NCBI GenBank assembly: GCA_963277665.1 | Contig: OY728128.1 | Location: forward strand, 1,349,814,356-1,349,878,355 | Length of the DNA stretch: 64,000 nt | Reading direction: 5' to 3' | From: Viscum album | Taxonomy: Eukaryota; Streptophyta; Magnoliopsida; Santalales; Viscaceae | Shown here: positions 1 through 11,368 of the stretch, in pieces | Layout: each line of letters starts with the position of its first letter | Position numbering within the stretch: position 1 is the first letter of the stretch | Made by a program: the position numbers and the translations under genes | The notes under the pieces: model-generated | Database searches by the model: none | What the model saw: the letters and a program-made list of their open reading frames with translations, nothing else | Told to the model about the DNA's origin: nothing

Positions 1-2
1 GA

Positions 3-930
3 TCGTCACGAGAGGGGAATCGTCATGATTCCTCATGAAGCAGAGCTGTGGTCCGGGGTTCCCGGTTTTCAGGACAGAAGAGTTTCCGTTCACCTGGGGG
101 TAGGTCCCAGCCTTTCCCATCTCGTTTCTCCAGAGGTAGAAACTCTCAGACCTATGCCAAGGGATCAGGCGCTTGTTTTTCTTGTGGTGGATGTGGTCAT
201 CAGCAGCGGGAGTGCCCAACTTTTCAGAGCAGTCATCGTGCACCAGGCGCTCCACTCCAGGTTCCTCCGTTGAGTCAGTTCCAGCCGAGGCAGCAGCAGC
301 AGGTTGCACCAGCTTTAGATCACCAGAGGGTAGATGGAGCAGGCAGAGGACAGCCCCATGACGCTCCCCGTCCTCAGAGAGCAGAGCGCGGCCGTGGTGG
401 TGGTCGTCATCAGGGTCAGAGAGGCTGTGGAGGTGGTCGTGGTCAGCTTCATGCTCTAGCGTTTCCAGCTCCAGGCGAGCCAGACGTCGTCCGAGGTACC
501 CTTTGCTTGTTTTCTACCTTGGTGTATGCCTTGTTTGATTCAGGAGCGACACACTCCTTTATATCCCCTACCCTTTTCCACGCTTTGGGACTTGAGGTAG
601 AGAGGCTTCCAGTGCCCTTGGCGTTGACTACGCCAGTTGGAGGTCGAGCTAGCTTGTTTGAAGTATGTAGAGACTGTGAGCTAGTGTTGGGGCAACACCA
701 CTCTTGGGGAGATTTCCTATGTTTACGAATACAACCATATGATGTCATCCTCGGCATGGATTGGTTGTATTCGGTGCAGGCTATTGTGGATTGCTACAGG
801 AAGAAGGTCATTTTCTTTGATGAAGATGGAGAGGAAGTAGTGTTTGTTGGTGAGAGAGATCCTCGAATGAGTCATAGACGAGTTTCATCCTTATCATCCA
901 TGATGTCTGGGATGATGCTGAGTTCTTCAG
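3..930 (+). pseudogene. gag-pro: Element A gag C-terminus plus aspartic protease (nonsense codon in gag)
   Basis: The frame runs from the window edge; the capsid part of gag lies upstream of it. A TGA at 36-38 interrupts the frame. It would be a CGA arginine codon before a C-to-T change (inference). The nucleocapsid zinc knuckle at 174-215 reads [14 protein letters not shown], a complete CX2CX4HX4C for RNA binding. It is followed by a long Gln/Arg/Gly-rich linker (about 240-470). The retroviral-type aspartic protease has its active-site triad D-S-G at 537-545 ([12 protein letters not shown]), and later the family motif VILGMDWL (about 747-770). The frame continues into RT without a shift, as expected for a single Gag-Pol polyprotein. 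The start codon of the element is not in the window. Confidence 0.9.
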
Positions 931-2330
931 AGGTTCAACAACTGGCATTTCCTAGGGTCGTAGAGGAGTACCCTGATGTCTTTCCAGAAGAGGTTGTATC
1001 CTTACCCCCTGGACGAGAGATCGAGTTTGGGATCGAGCTACATCCAGGAGCGTCTCCTATCTCTATGTCTTCGTATAGGATGGCCCCTTCTGAGTTACGA
1101 GAGCTACGTATTCAGCTCGACGGTCTGTTGCAGTGTGGTTTTGTTCGGCCAAGTGTGTCACCGTGGGGTGCACCAGTTTTGTTTGTGAAAAAGGCTGATG
1201 GCAGTTTGCGGTTGTGCGTCGATTATCATCGCGTAAACAAAGTGACAATAAAGAACCGTTATCCTCTCCCGCGGATTGATGACCTATTCGATCAACTGAA
1301 GGGTGCAAGTTGGTTTTCAAAGATAGACTTGCGGTCAGGATATCACCAGATGCGTGTAAAGGATGAGGATATCCCAAAGACTGCTTTCTGTTGTCGTCAT
1401 GGGCATTATGAGTTTGTTGTAATGCCATTCGGCGTGACGAATGCTCCAGCTGTTTTCATGGGGTTGATGAATGTTGTGTTCCAGGAATTCCTGGACATGT
1501 TTTTTGTGGTTTTCATCGACGACATCCTTGTGTACTCCACATATGAAGAGGAGCATGCAGAGCATCTACGAGCCGTTTTGGGAGTTCTTCGCCAACATCG
1601 GTTGTTAGGGAAGTTGTCCAAGTGTGAGTTCTAGGCTCAAGAAGTTCGTTTCTTGGGACATGTTGTGTCCCAACAGGGAGTAGCTGTGGATCCATCGAAG
1701 ATAGAAGCAGTGGTGTCTTGGCCAGCCCCCAAGACCATGTCAGAGGTGCGAAGTTTCCTTGGTCTCGCAGGCTATTATAGGAGGTTTGTGGCTAATTTCT
1801 TTCGAGTTGCGACTCCTCTGACATCTTTGACCAAGAAGGATCAAGCGTTCATATGGACTGATCAGTGTCAGACAGCTTTCGAGTATCTAAAGGAGAAGTT
1901 GGTAAGTGCTCTAGTCCTTTGTCTTCCAGCGGAGGGAGTCCAGTTTGATGTTTTCTGTGATGCTTCACATCTGGGGCTAGGCTATGTTCTCATGCAGCAG
2001 AGGTCCGTTGTTTCTTATGGGTCTCGGTAGTTGTGTCCCCATGAACGCAACTATTCCACCCATGATCTTGAGTTGGAAGCCGTGGTGTTTGCTCTAAAGT
2101 TGTGGAGACATTACCTCATTGGTGAGCGCTTTGTGGTTTTCACCGATCATAAGAGTTTGAGGTATGTTTTCTCTCAGCGGGACTTGAACTTGAGGCAGCG
2201 TCGGTGGATGGAGTTCTTGCAGGAATACGACTTCGAAATATCGTATACACCTGGGAAGGGAAATGTTGTTGCTGATGCACTGAGCCGAAAGTCACGTAGT
2301 GATGTTGTGCGTGAATCTGTTGATTCTTGG
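931..2330 (+). pseudogene. pol (RT-RH): Element A reverse transcriptase and RNase H (two nonsense codons)
   Basis: This copies the genomic RNA to DNA and removes the RNA strand. RT blocks are visible in order: the segment ending [19 protein letters not shown] (about 1137-1190), [20 protein letters not shown], the [12 protein letters not shown] block, and catalytic F-I-D-D at 1512-1523. The thumb region has [13 protein letters not shown] (1752-1790). RNase H follows from about 1935, with [15 protein letters not shown] and FTDHKSLRYVF. Two stops interrupt the frame. The TAG at 1632-1634 replaces a residue after KCEF that is tryptophan in the better-preserved array copy at 38726-39265. The TAG at 2028-2030 replaces the glutamine of the SRQL motif. 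Frame is unchanged across both, so there are no indels. Confidence 0.92.
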
Positions 2331-3848
2331 AGAGTGATGGAAGAGCTATCATCTTTACATCTTGATATAGGAGAAGTTGGGGGAAGAGGTTGTCTTTTCC
2401 AGATGACGGTGCAGTCATCCCTGATGCAGAAGGTGGAAGAGTCTCAGTTGGGTGATCTAGAGGTGGAAGTTTGGAGAGACAGAGTTGTATGTGGTGAGGC
2501 CCCTGATGGTTGGCCGGAGGATGAACAACACCGAGTGTTGTATCATGGCAGGCTTTTTGTTCCCTTGGCGATGCGCGAGACCGTTCTCCGAGAGTTCCAT
2601 AGTTCACCCTTGGCGGTACATCCTAGTGTGACGAAGATGTACCGATCCTTGAGGAGTCAGTTTTGGTGGCCTGGGCTGAAGCGTTCAGTTGCAGAATATG
2701 TGTCTCGATGTTTAGTCTACCAGAAGGTGAAGGCCGAACACCGTGTTCCTGGTGGTCTTCTCCAACACTTAGATATTCCTCAGTGGAAGTGGGAGGACAT
2801 CTCAATGGACTTTGTTACAGGTTTACCTCGAGCTCCGGAAGGACATGATGCTATATGGGTGGTAGTGGATCGTTTAACTAAATCGGCCCACTTCATAGCA
2901 ATCAAGGATTCGAGCTCAGTGGAGGTTTTGTCGAGGCAGTATCTGGAGGAGGTGGTGAGGCTTCACGGAGTACCTAGGACGATCATTTCTGATCGAGATC
3001 CTCGTTTTACCTCTAGGGTGTGGAGAGGTCTCCAACATGCTTTTGGATCTCAATTATACCTTAGCACTGCTTTTCATCCTCAAACGGATGGTCAGACAGA
3101 GCGAACAATCCAGACTCTTGAAGACATGTTGCGCTCTTGTGTTCTTGATTTTGGAGGTTCATGGGTGAAGAACTTACCCTTGGTAGAATTCGCTTACAAT
3201 AATAGTTTTCACTCTACCATCGGTATGGCACCGTTTGAAGCCTTGTATGGCCGTCCATGCCGTTCTCCGTTGTGCTGGAATGGGGTCGGAGAGTCAGCAA
3301 TCCTCGGACCATAACTAGTGCAGAATACAACAGAGATGGTTCAGGTGATTCGTGAGAGGATGAAGACAGCACAGGATCGTCAGAAATCATATGCTGATCA
3401 AAGAAGGAGACCGTTAGAGTTTAATTTTGGGGATCATGTGTTTCTAAAGGTGACTCCCCGTCGTGGGCAGCGAAGGTTTGGTCGTGGAAGTAAGCTTTCT
3501 CCCCGGTTTGTTGGGCCTTTCGAGGTGTTAGCTCGTGTTGGATCTGTGGCGTATCGAGTAGCACTTACCCCTCAGATGAGTCGGATACATGATGTTTTCC
3601 ATGTATCACAGCTCCGTCGTTATCTTCATGATGAATCTCATGTTATCGATTGGGGAGAGATCGATATTGACGATGATGAAACCTTTGAGGAGCGACCTGT
3701 GGAGATCCAAGACCACAAGGAGAAGGTGTTGCGTGGGCGTTCTATCCCCTTAGTTCGTGTCCTGTGGCGACACGGTGGCATGGAGGAGAGTACCTGGGAG
3801 CGTGAGTCACAGATACGTGCTCAGTACCCAGAGTTGTTTAATGTTTAA
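2331..3848 (+). pseudogene. pol (IN-CHD): Element A integrase and chromodomain (one nonsense codon)
   Basis: Integrase inserts the cDNA and the chromodomain is thought to direct it to marked heterochromatin. The N-terminal HHCC zinc domain lies at about 2595-2730, but the second cysteine of the CxxC pair is tyrosine (CLVYQ where relatives here have CLTCQ). The catalytic core is complete: D at 2808-2810, D at 2991-2993 and E at 3099-3101, giving a D-61-D-35-E spacing typical of retroviral integrases. A TAA at 3312-3314 breaks the frame after ILGP. The GPY/F-type module (LSPRFVGPFEVL) is at about 3495-3530. The chromodomain (VEIQDHKEKVL ... VRVLWRHGGMEESTWE) occupies about 3690-3845, with W residues of the aromatic cage kept. 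The frame ends at TAA 3846-3848. Confidence 0.92.
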
Positions 3849-4104
3849 CTCTTTCCATGTAATGACGTTTCCTTTATGGTTAGACCTTTCATGTTTTATT
3901 TATGTACCATTGATGTGATGTTGTGAATGAATTTATTGGGTATGGATTTTTTGTTCCCGGATGTCAGAGTTTTGTTCCATCTTTCGAACAACTCATGGTG
4001 GTTTTCCCCTGAGAGGTATCTTATGGGGTGGTTGTTCAGACCCCTCTTTTCTTCTGGGTTGGTTTTTAATTCTCGAGGACGAGAATGTTTTGAGAGGTAT
4101 CTAA
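3849..4104 (+). promoter_or_regulatory. Element A 3' untranslated stretch, pre-PPT hairpin and polypurine tract region
   Basis: A perfect hairpin, ATTCTCG-AGGA-CGAGAAT, lies at 4069-4086, 18 bp before the LTR. It corresponds in position and core (CGRGGACGA) to the hairpin of the other elements here. The expected plus-strand primer tract is weak: the bases before the LTR are GAGAGGTATCTAA rather than a clean purine run. The motif TGAGAGGTATCT occurs twice, at 4010-4021 and 4091-4102, 81 bp apart, so the right edge of this element may contain a small duplication. Confidence 0.6.
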
Positions 4105-4197
4105 TGTAATGGCCCGGACCTCGCTGGTCCATTACTTTGTGAAAATGTGGTGTTGGAGGTGTTCCGGGAGGACAAGGTGACTTATCCCCCAGTTGCT

Positions 4198-4640
4198 GCC
4201 TACCGGTAGCTCGGTCTAACAGTAGCTGCTGATTACCGGTAGCTCGGTCTACTGGTAGCTGATGATTACCGGTATCTCAGTCTACCGGTAGCTGCTGATT
4301 ACCGGTAGCTCGGTCTACCAGTAGCTGCTGCCTACCGGTAGCTCGGTCTACCGGTAGCTACTGATTACCGGTAGCTCGGTCTACCGGTAGCTGCTGATTA
4401 CGGGTAGCTCGGTCTACCGGTAGCTGCTGCCTACCTGTAACTCGTTCTACCGGTAGCTGCTGATTACCGGTAGCTCGGTCTACCGGTAGCTTCTGATTAC
4501 CGGTAGCTCGGTCTACCGGTAGCTGCTGATTACCGGTAGCTCGGTCTACCGGTAGCCGCATCCTACCGGTAGCTGGGTTTACCCATAGCCACGGCATACT
4601 GATAGCTCGGTATACTTGTAGCCGCAGTCCAGCAGTATCT
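4198..4640 (+). repeat. 33-bp tandem repeat in the element A LTR, about 13 copies
   Basis: The unit is TACCGGTAGCTCGGTC followed by TACCGGTAGCTGCTGAT (16 + 17 bp). The palindrome TACCGGTA therefore recurs every 16 or 17 bp. Copies decay towards 4560-4640. Because 33 is a multiple of three, the minus strand has an 80-codon open frame (4358-4597) of 11-residue repeats, which is a by-product. Confidence 0.95.
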
Positions 4641-4670
4641 CGGCTAACACTTTTCCAAATTACTAGTTCT

Positions 4671-4885
4671 GTGAACAGTGTTTCTATCGGTGAGGTTCTA
4701 TCGGTGGACTTCTATCGGTGAGGTTCAGTGAACAGTGTTTCTATCGGTGAGGTCCTATCGGTGGACTTCTATCGGTGAGGTTCAGTGAACAGTGTTTCTA
4801 TCGGTGAGGTCCTATCGGTGAACTTCTATCAGTGAGGATCTATCAGTAGACTTGTGTTTCTATCGGTAAGGTTCTATCGGTGAGC
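4671..4885 (+). repeat. 57-bp higher-order tandem repeat built from a CTATCGGTGAGG motif
   Basis: GTGAACAGTG begins at 4671, 4728 and 4785, a period of exactly 57 bp. Inside each unit CTATCGGTGAGG or CTATCGGTGGAC recurs three times. The last unit is degenerate up to about 4885. Confidence 0.9.
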
Positions 4886-4914
4886 TTTTCTTTCCTTTGC
4901 CAATTTTTTTAGTT

Positions 4915-5115
4915 CTGTGAACAGTGTTTCCAGACTCCATAAGAGCTACCGATTCCATACTTTGCCAAATTTCACAAATGAACAATGTTTCCAGACTCCA
5001 TAAGAGCTACCGATTCCATACTTTGCCAAATTTCACGAATGAACAGTGTTTCCAGACTCCATAAGAGCTACCGATTCCATACTTTGCCAAATTTTGAGTA
5101 TGTGAACAGTGTTTC
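4915..5115 (+). repeat. 61-bp tandem repeat, three copies
   Basis: CAGACTCCATAAGAGCTACC starts at 4931, 4992 and 5053, a period of 61 bp. Each copy is preceded by GAACARTGTTTC, the same motif that opens the 57-bp repeats. A further isolated GTGAACAGTGTTTCC is at about 5102. Confidence 0.92.
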
Positions 5116-8100
5116 CAACTTCGCAAATATGACGTTTTCTTTGACGTAAAATACTTTTAAAACCTTATTTTTAAGGACTTTAAGGCCGATTCAAAGGCCA
5201 TAAATCCTATATTAATTATTCCTAAGTCCGGGATGTTTTTACTTGGTCAAACCGCGTGGGTTAATGCGATCCGTTTTTAATGGAGAATAAACCGGATCTT
5301 AAACTGTCGCCTCTCTAATTTTTTTTAAAAGGAATGAGATATCATTCTTCGTTGTTCTTCCTCCTGGTTCTCATCTACGAGATTCTAGAACCTTGCAATC
5401 ATTCTTGTAGGAGTTTCACAATCAAACGTTACTCAGATCAGTTCCACTCTGTTGATGCAACCAAGTTGTGTCGATCGTTCTTCGATATAAGGTATGTTTT
5501 ATCATCGTTCCTTTGGGGATCACCTTCTCTTGTTCTTCCTTCCATATTAGCATGTAATCTCCATGGTTCTAATGGGTTTTCTTGGGGTTGGTTGGTACTG
5601 TCATACCGTGGCATCCTCTGGTGGATGCAGCTATCGTGAGGAGAAGAGGACTGTGACCCGTTGTGTGGATAAAGGACGTCAAGAACTCTTCGAGGTAGGG
5701 GATTCATGGTTTCTCTAATTGTATATGTGCAATCGTAGAATTAGCATGATTTATCTCTTTGGATCACAATGAAATTGACCTAATTAAATACTTGAACCAG
5801 ATTAAAAGAATTGGTTGATCGTATGTTGTTACTTTGTACCGTGATAACGGTTTGCCTCATATTTTTCCTAGATAGAGTGATATCTATGATTTTCTTTAAT
5901 TTGTTTCTCGTTCATGATGGAAATTGATAAATAATGTAAAGCCGGAATTATTTGTTAAATAATTGGCTAAAGATAAAGAGGCATGTTAATGAATCTGTTA
6001 ATTCAATATGGATTAGAGAACAGATTATGTGGGAATTCCTAAAAGGGTTCTGAGTTACCCTCTTGTTTGTTAAAGGGCCGAGAGCCCACTTTGTGATGTT
6101 TGTTTTCCTGCTGCTTGTTCTGTGATGTGAGCCTGGATGGCTGTTGTGATATGTGGAGGCATGGAGACTTGTGGTTGTGGCAGCGGATGACGACTAGTGT
6201 GGCGAGATGCATCGGTTTATGCATATGGGTGTCGGGGAGGACACCAAGGGTGATGGTATGAGATGAATGTGATGGTTTGATGTTGGTGGTTTGGTTTGGT
6301 TGCTTATCTGCTTTACTTTTCCCCACTGCTCAAGGCAGCTGGTCTTGCTTACCCTCTTTCCGAAGGAGGCGAAGACACGCGGGGTATGCCATGTGCTTTC
6401 CGTGTTTAGCCTCTCGATGGAGGATGGGTCTATGCTCTTTCTATAGGCAGCAAAGACTCGACGGGTAGTATATCTACTCACCGTGTTGAGCCTCCTTTGT
6501 TTTTAGAAGCATAGGATGTTTTTTCTAGAATGTCTGGGAATGTGGAAAAGTAATTCTGTAATGAATGTTTAATTAAATGGTGATAATCCACGGGGATGGA
6601 GAAGCTGGAATTTAATAGTAATGTGAATCCTAAAAAGGAGCAGTTTTGAATGTGATGCCAATTTAGTTTAATGTGGTAAATTGTTCATGGTTAATTAATG
6701 TTTAAAGAATTAATTAACGTACAGTGGAATTGATAAAATGAGAATGGAGTAATCTAATAAATCTCTTCAAATAGTTGTGTGCTTATAAGATACCTAGTCT
6801 TAGAAGTAGCAGCCTGGAGTTTGTGAGACGTTAGCTGCAGTTGTGCCTATGACTAGGTAATGCCCATAGTGTGGTTGTGAGTTATATATATTCTGTATTT
6901 TTGTGTTTCTATACGCTACTCCACCCTGTCGGTGAGGGAAACTGACACCCCTGGGATTCTGAGCCCTGGGGGGGTGTTTTCCCCAACATTCTGATGGGAG
7001 GTTGAATGGCTGACTACCCCCTTTGGCCCCGCTCTCTTCTCTTGGTAGATACTTGTGCCATGAGGCAAGCGATTAGTTACCCCATATATGTGTGTAGAGG
7101 GCTGTAATGGCTTGTGGTTATTCACACACATATATTCTGGATATAGTACCCTATGGACTACTATAGGTGTAACGTGTATAGGCTGTGATGGCTTGAGGAT
7201 CCTTACTCGGAGTATGGGCTGTAATGGCTTGAGGTATTATACCCGACGTATGATACACGTTATGCGAGCTGTGGTGGCTCCCAGAAATTACCTGGTTACC
7301 TTTGGTTGTGAGGACGGTGTGGTGCTTCGCCCAGGTGTCTGCAGGCAAGCCTATGTGGTGCATGAGGTGCAGATTGTGGAGCTTAGCCCAGGTGTTTGCG
7401 GGAAAGCCTTTGGAGAGAGATGCACAGGACGTATGTCGTTGGGGCAAAGTGGCAAACCAGTGGGGAAGTAGTAGCGGGGTACCCTTGATATTATTTACTA
7501 TATGCTATATTCTTGTATGCGTTACTTGGTGAGAGTAGCCATGGTGAGGTTGGGAACATAGTATACCTGTTTAGATAACGAGTTAGTTTCACTTGTTGTT
7601 CACTGGGCTTTAGCATGCTTTCTTTACTTTTGCACGAGAGTCTTGGGGAGGATCCAACTGAGTATACTGTTATACTCACCCTATGTACATATAAACTATT
7701 TTTCAGGTCACATGGAGCAGGTTGGAGATCAAGCTGGTTACTACTAGCTTGCGGTTGGAGGAGGAGCTGTTCGGGCTTGTGGTCGCTGCCGTTTTTCTTT
7801 CTTTTGGGTACTTTTAGTTTTCCCTTTCAGTTGTAGTACTTTTTCATGACATTTCATATATGTACTTGGTATCCTTTTTATATTTCAGTTCTTAGTTGGA
7901 GTTGATTGGAGTCTATTCTATCTCTCTCTTCTTCTTGTGTTCTCTTAGAGGGTAATGCCTCCCATTTGTACGTTATTATACCCTCGGTGCTAGTCGCCAA
8001 CCCGGGGCCTACTGGAGGCGGGACTCGGGGGTCGTTATCTCCCTTTTCACATTGCCGGCCCATGAGGGGTACACTTTGTGGGGAGGGGGTCGTGACACAT

Positions 8101-10594
8101 ATAATATTTTTCATGATGTTTATATGAATTTGAATAATTCACAATTTGAATCCAAATAAAAGAGATTAATGATATTAAAATTTCACAACACAAAATGAGT
8201 AAAATGCATATGGATCAATTATGGAAGTATCAATGTGAATAAGTAGGAAGGATGAGATCAGTTGAAGATGAAAAAAATGTTCACAACATAATGTATCTTG
8301 ATTTCAGTACCCCTACTTTAGAAATCCTAGATCCTATGTTTGATAACATTACATTTTCTTGATTATAAGTAAATGAATCCTGAAGGACCTCTCTGTTTAG
8401 TTTTATTGGTAAACCAGATACACACATGAGTCTTCTATTATAAATTAATACACTAATTACAACATAATTTTTTTCCAAGATAACTTTATTATCCCTTATC
8501 ATATCCTTTCATATCTTTCTTAGTACACTTTTTGGATTTCTAGGTAAAGGAAAAATAATAAGGGTGTGATAAAATTCTTAGTAAGGGTTATGTACAGTGG
8601 AAACAATATTGAATCAATGAGAATAATTAATATGTCAAGGAAAATATCTGAACAAACTTGACCTGTAATAAATAAAACATAAATATAAATGAATCCATAG
8701 ATCATTTGAATGTAATAATATCATGTATAATAATAATAATAATATAATTATCAATAAAAGAAATTATTAATTATTGTATTTCAAGTTTTATTCGAATGTG
8801 AAACTTTTACCGTAGTGATCATTCCTCTAAAAGTTTTAAATTATACATGGTGATAACTTAATATCTTATGTTATCCATATTATTTTATCTCATGGGACTA
8901 CTAATGCATCAATGGGATTTTATTAGCTAATATCCCACAAGTATAGTGTATGTACAAACCATTCCTTATATATCTAATAATTGATTTAATTAATGAATAA
9001 TATGTAACATCAAATGTATATACTAAGTAACGAATAAGGCTTTATTAATATTAACCCTAATAACAAAATAATTACCAAATTAATTACCATATGTAAATAT
9101 TTTATATGGAATAAGAAATGAAAATATCCATGATAATTGTTATGGATAATTTAGGTAAATCCCTTGTCCATTGATTGTATGAAAATTAATATTTCAAGGG
9201 AACTAAAAAAATAAATCAAGTAAGTGAATATCGATATCATCCTTAGAAAAATCAATAAAAACCCATCCAAAGTAAGAATAACAATAGTTGAAGTACAACA
9301 TATCTCAAGTGGAGGAAAAATAAATGGGTTTGGTTTTTGATTAATGGAAACACTATAAATATATCTTTTAAAAACATTCTTGAGTAAAATATACTTTTAA
9401 TTTTGAAAAAAAAATTGGAAAAAAAATTTCTCTAAAAATAACACATAAAACATTTTTTCAAAAAATTTATCCTTTTAAAATTTCAAAGAAGATATAAGGA
9501 AACAATTGAAGGTGTTTTTTTATATTTAATACAATGTTAAAAAACATTCTTTTTGTAAGGTAAAAAGGATATAAAAATTCCTTCTTTGGGAAGAGATAAT
9601 AAAATTCCTTTTAAAATTATCTTAAAATAAAAGTTGTTAAAAAACTATAATAATTCCTTTATGAATGGTTAAAAACATTTTTGGAAATAATTTTATAGTA
9701 TAGGATTTCTAGAAGAAAACAAGTTCCCCAAATAAAGAGTAAAATAATGTTGGTTTTTCTTAAAAACATTTTGTAAAACATATTTAGTACTGAAGATTTG
9801 GAAAATGGAAATATTACTTGAAAAGGATAATGAATGACCACATGATAAAAAAATAAAATGTTTTTTTGAAAAATGATCATATAAATGTAATTTCATGAAT
9901 GATCAATCTCTATTAGAATGATATTGTAAAATAAACCATAAAATGATCCTAACATAAAAGTGATAATTACCCAATGAATAGATTATGTGTATCAACTATA
10001 AGTACAAATATAATATATGGTAATATATAAATATATTTTCAATTTATTTATACTGATGATCATATAATATTAAAGACAATGAGGAATTAATATTACCTAA
10101 TGAAAGGGAATTGAGTTATGAAATTTCATTACCACTTTGTTATTTTAAGTTAAAATCAATTTATATGAAATAATTTAAATTGAAAATAAAAATACCATGA
10201 AAAATTAATTATTCGTGATTCTAAATTTCACAGGGGAAGTATATACAAAAGGAAAATGAATCTAGGGGCACAACATTTCAATATTCCATAATGAAATGAA
10301 ATTGAGATGAAATATATTACCATGTGTTTCCTTTCAGGTGAACATTCTTAATCACCTGTATAATGGTTTTAATAATATTGTTTAATTATTATTGAACCGT
10401 AATAATATTTATAATATCATATATGATCTTATTATAATTATATATTACCGGTATATCTTGACTTAATTTTTTTCATATGTCGATCATGATTTCTTAATCT
10501 ACATGATATTAAAGATGATATAAATATCATATATATTGACTATATATTTATTTAGAATAATCCATAATATTTGGATAGAGGAAATGAAATTCAC

Positions 10595-10632
10595 CATTCA
10601 TGGAGATAGTAGGTCGTACGTTCGCATGAACG
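10595..10632 (-). promoter_or_regulatory. Conserved LTR hairpin island (element C 3' LTR copy)
   Basis: On the minus strand the arms are CGTTCATG and CATGAATG around a 22-nt loop containing CGTACG. Arm sequence, loop length and order match the island in the D LTRs (26945-26982), although most LTR sequence between the families no longer aligns. One arm pair would be G-U in RNA. The role is unknown. Confidence 0.6.
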
Positions 10633-11360
10633 CTACTTACATTTGATTGTCATATTTAAAGGAAAGAAAAATAAATAGAATATATGAATATTATAATTTG
10701 ATTGTAATATTTTAATCATATATATATAATATGTTAATTAAAATCATCAATTATACATTCTATTTATCGGTTTAAGGAATCGCACCGTTTTGAGGAGGAG
10801 GCAATCCACACATCCACAAACGATGTTGTCATATTCCAAAAAAATGTAAATTGTGAAGGTATGAAATATATAAGATGTACAAAATCATAAATAAATTCTA
10901 AATATCATATTTATAATATATAAAATATAAATATAACTTTATTTTCAACATTTAAATGTGGTAAATCGAAGAATGAAGGATATCATTTCGTGATGTAGTA
11001 ATTTTTCGTACACCGGAATGATGATTGTGTATCCCATTTTGATGGATGCATGTTAAATTAAAGATATAAATAATACAATTACAACATTTCAGTCTATTTA
11101 AGATAATTATTTTATTATATAATCATGATATAAAATGAATTTTATGGGTATGGAAGTAAACTAAACAAAAGTGATTGTTGTATAATGTTGCCTCTAATTT
11201 GGGTAACTCCTTTTGGTTTATAGAAAAAGACATCATTTATTAGTATTATGTATAAATTAAGGATTATAGAATTAGTTTAAGAATTCTAAAATCGTATTTT
11301 TAAATATTTTTTGGTGATCCAAATGTCATTAGTGGTTTTTTTAAGTGGGAGGGTTGAGTG

Positions 11361-11368
11361 CCTTTTAA
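11361..11368 (-). promoter_or_regulatory. Decayed TATA box of element C 3' LTR
   Basis: Minus-strand TTAAAAGG lies 1,358 bp from the LTR start, the same place as TATAAAAAGG in the other C LTR (57201-57208). It is followed by a C-rich GGCACTCAACCC stretch as in the D promoters. Confidence 0.55.

Larger units (their letters stand above)
1..8097 (+). mobile_element. Element A: 5'-truncated (by window edge) Ty3/gypsy chromovirus
   Basis: The window opens inside gag. The order is gag CCHC knuckle, protease, RT, RNase H, integrase, chromodomain, a 256-bp untranslated stretch, then a full 3' LTR (4105-8097). The order and the C-terminal chromodomain define a plant chromovirus, with Tekay/Del-like as an inferred clade. 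The LTR begins TGTAATGGCCCGG and ends GTCGTGACA, so it has standard TG...CA ends. The 5 bases after it are CATAT. The matching upstream copy lies outside the window, so the target duplication cannot be confirmed. G+C is visibly higher than in the sequence to its right. Confidence 0.93.
4105..8097 (+). repeat. Element A 3' LTR
   Basis: It is 3,993 bp with TG...CA ends (TGTAATGGCC ... GTCGTGACA), directly after the pre-PPT hairpin. No second copy is in the window, so boundaries rest on the terminal motifs and on the sharp drop in G+C at 8098. Its first quarter (4198-5115) is tandem repeat. The region 7088-7480 contains several diverged copies of a GGCTGTAATGGCTTGAGG-like motif, and two copies of a CCCAGGTGTYTGC-containing segment. 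I could not place a convincing TATA box. Open frames inside it (for example 7088-7471, 127 codons) show no protein features and are not called. Confidence 0.85.

Noticed and set aside
4358..4597. Minus-strand frame of 11-residue repeats (PVDRATGNQQL type)
   Set aside because: It is the read-through of the 33-bp tandem repeat, whose length is a multiple of three; no start context or conservation supports a protein.
7088..7471. 127-codon open frame in the element A LTR
   Set aside because: It lies in LTR sequence with short repeats, has no domain or signal, and overlaps another long open frame on the opposite strand.
8211..8215. TGGAT as the lower target duplication of element C (upper flank 58575-58579 is TGGAT)
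   Set aside because: A 5-bp match is weak, the bases after it give no LTR end, and paralogy to the other C LTR seems to continue to about 8098.
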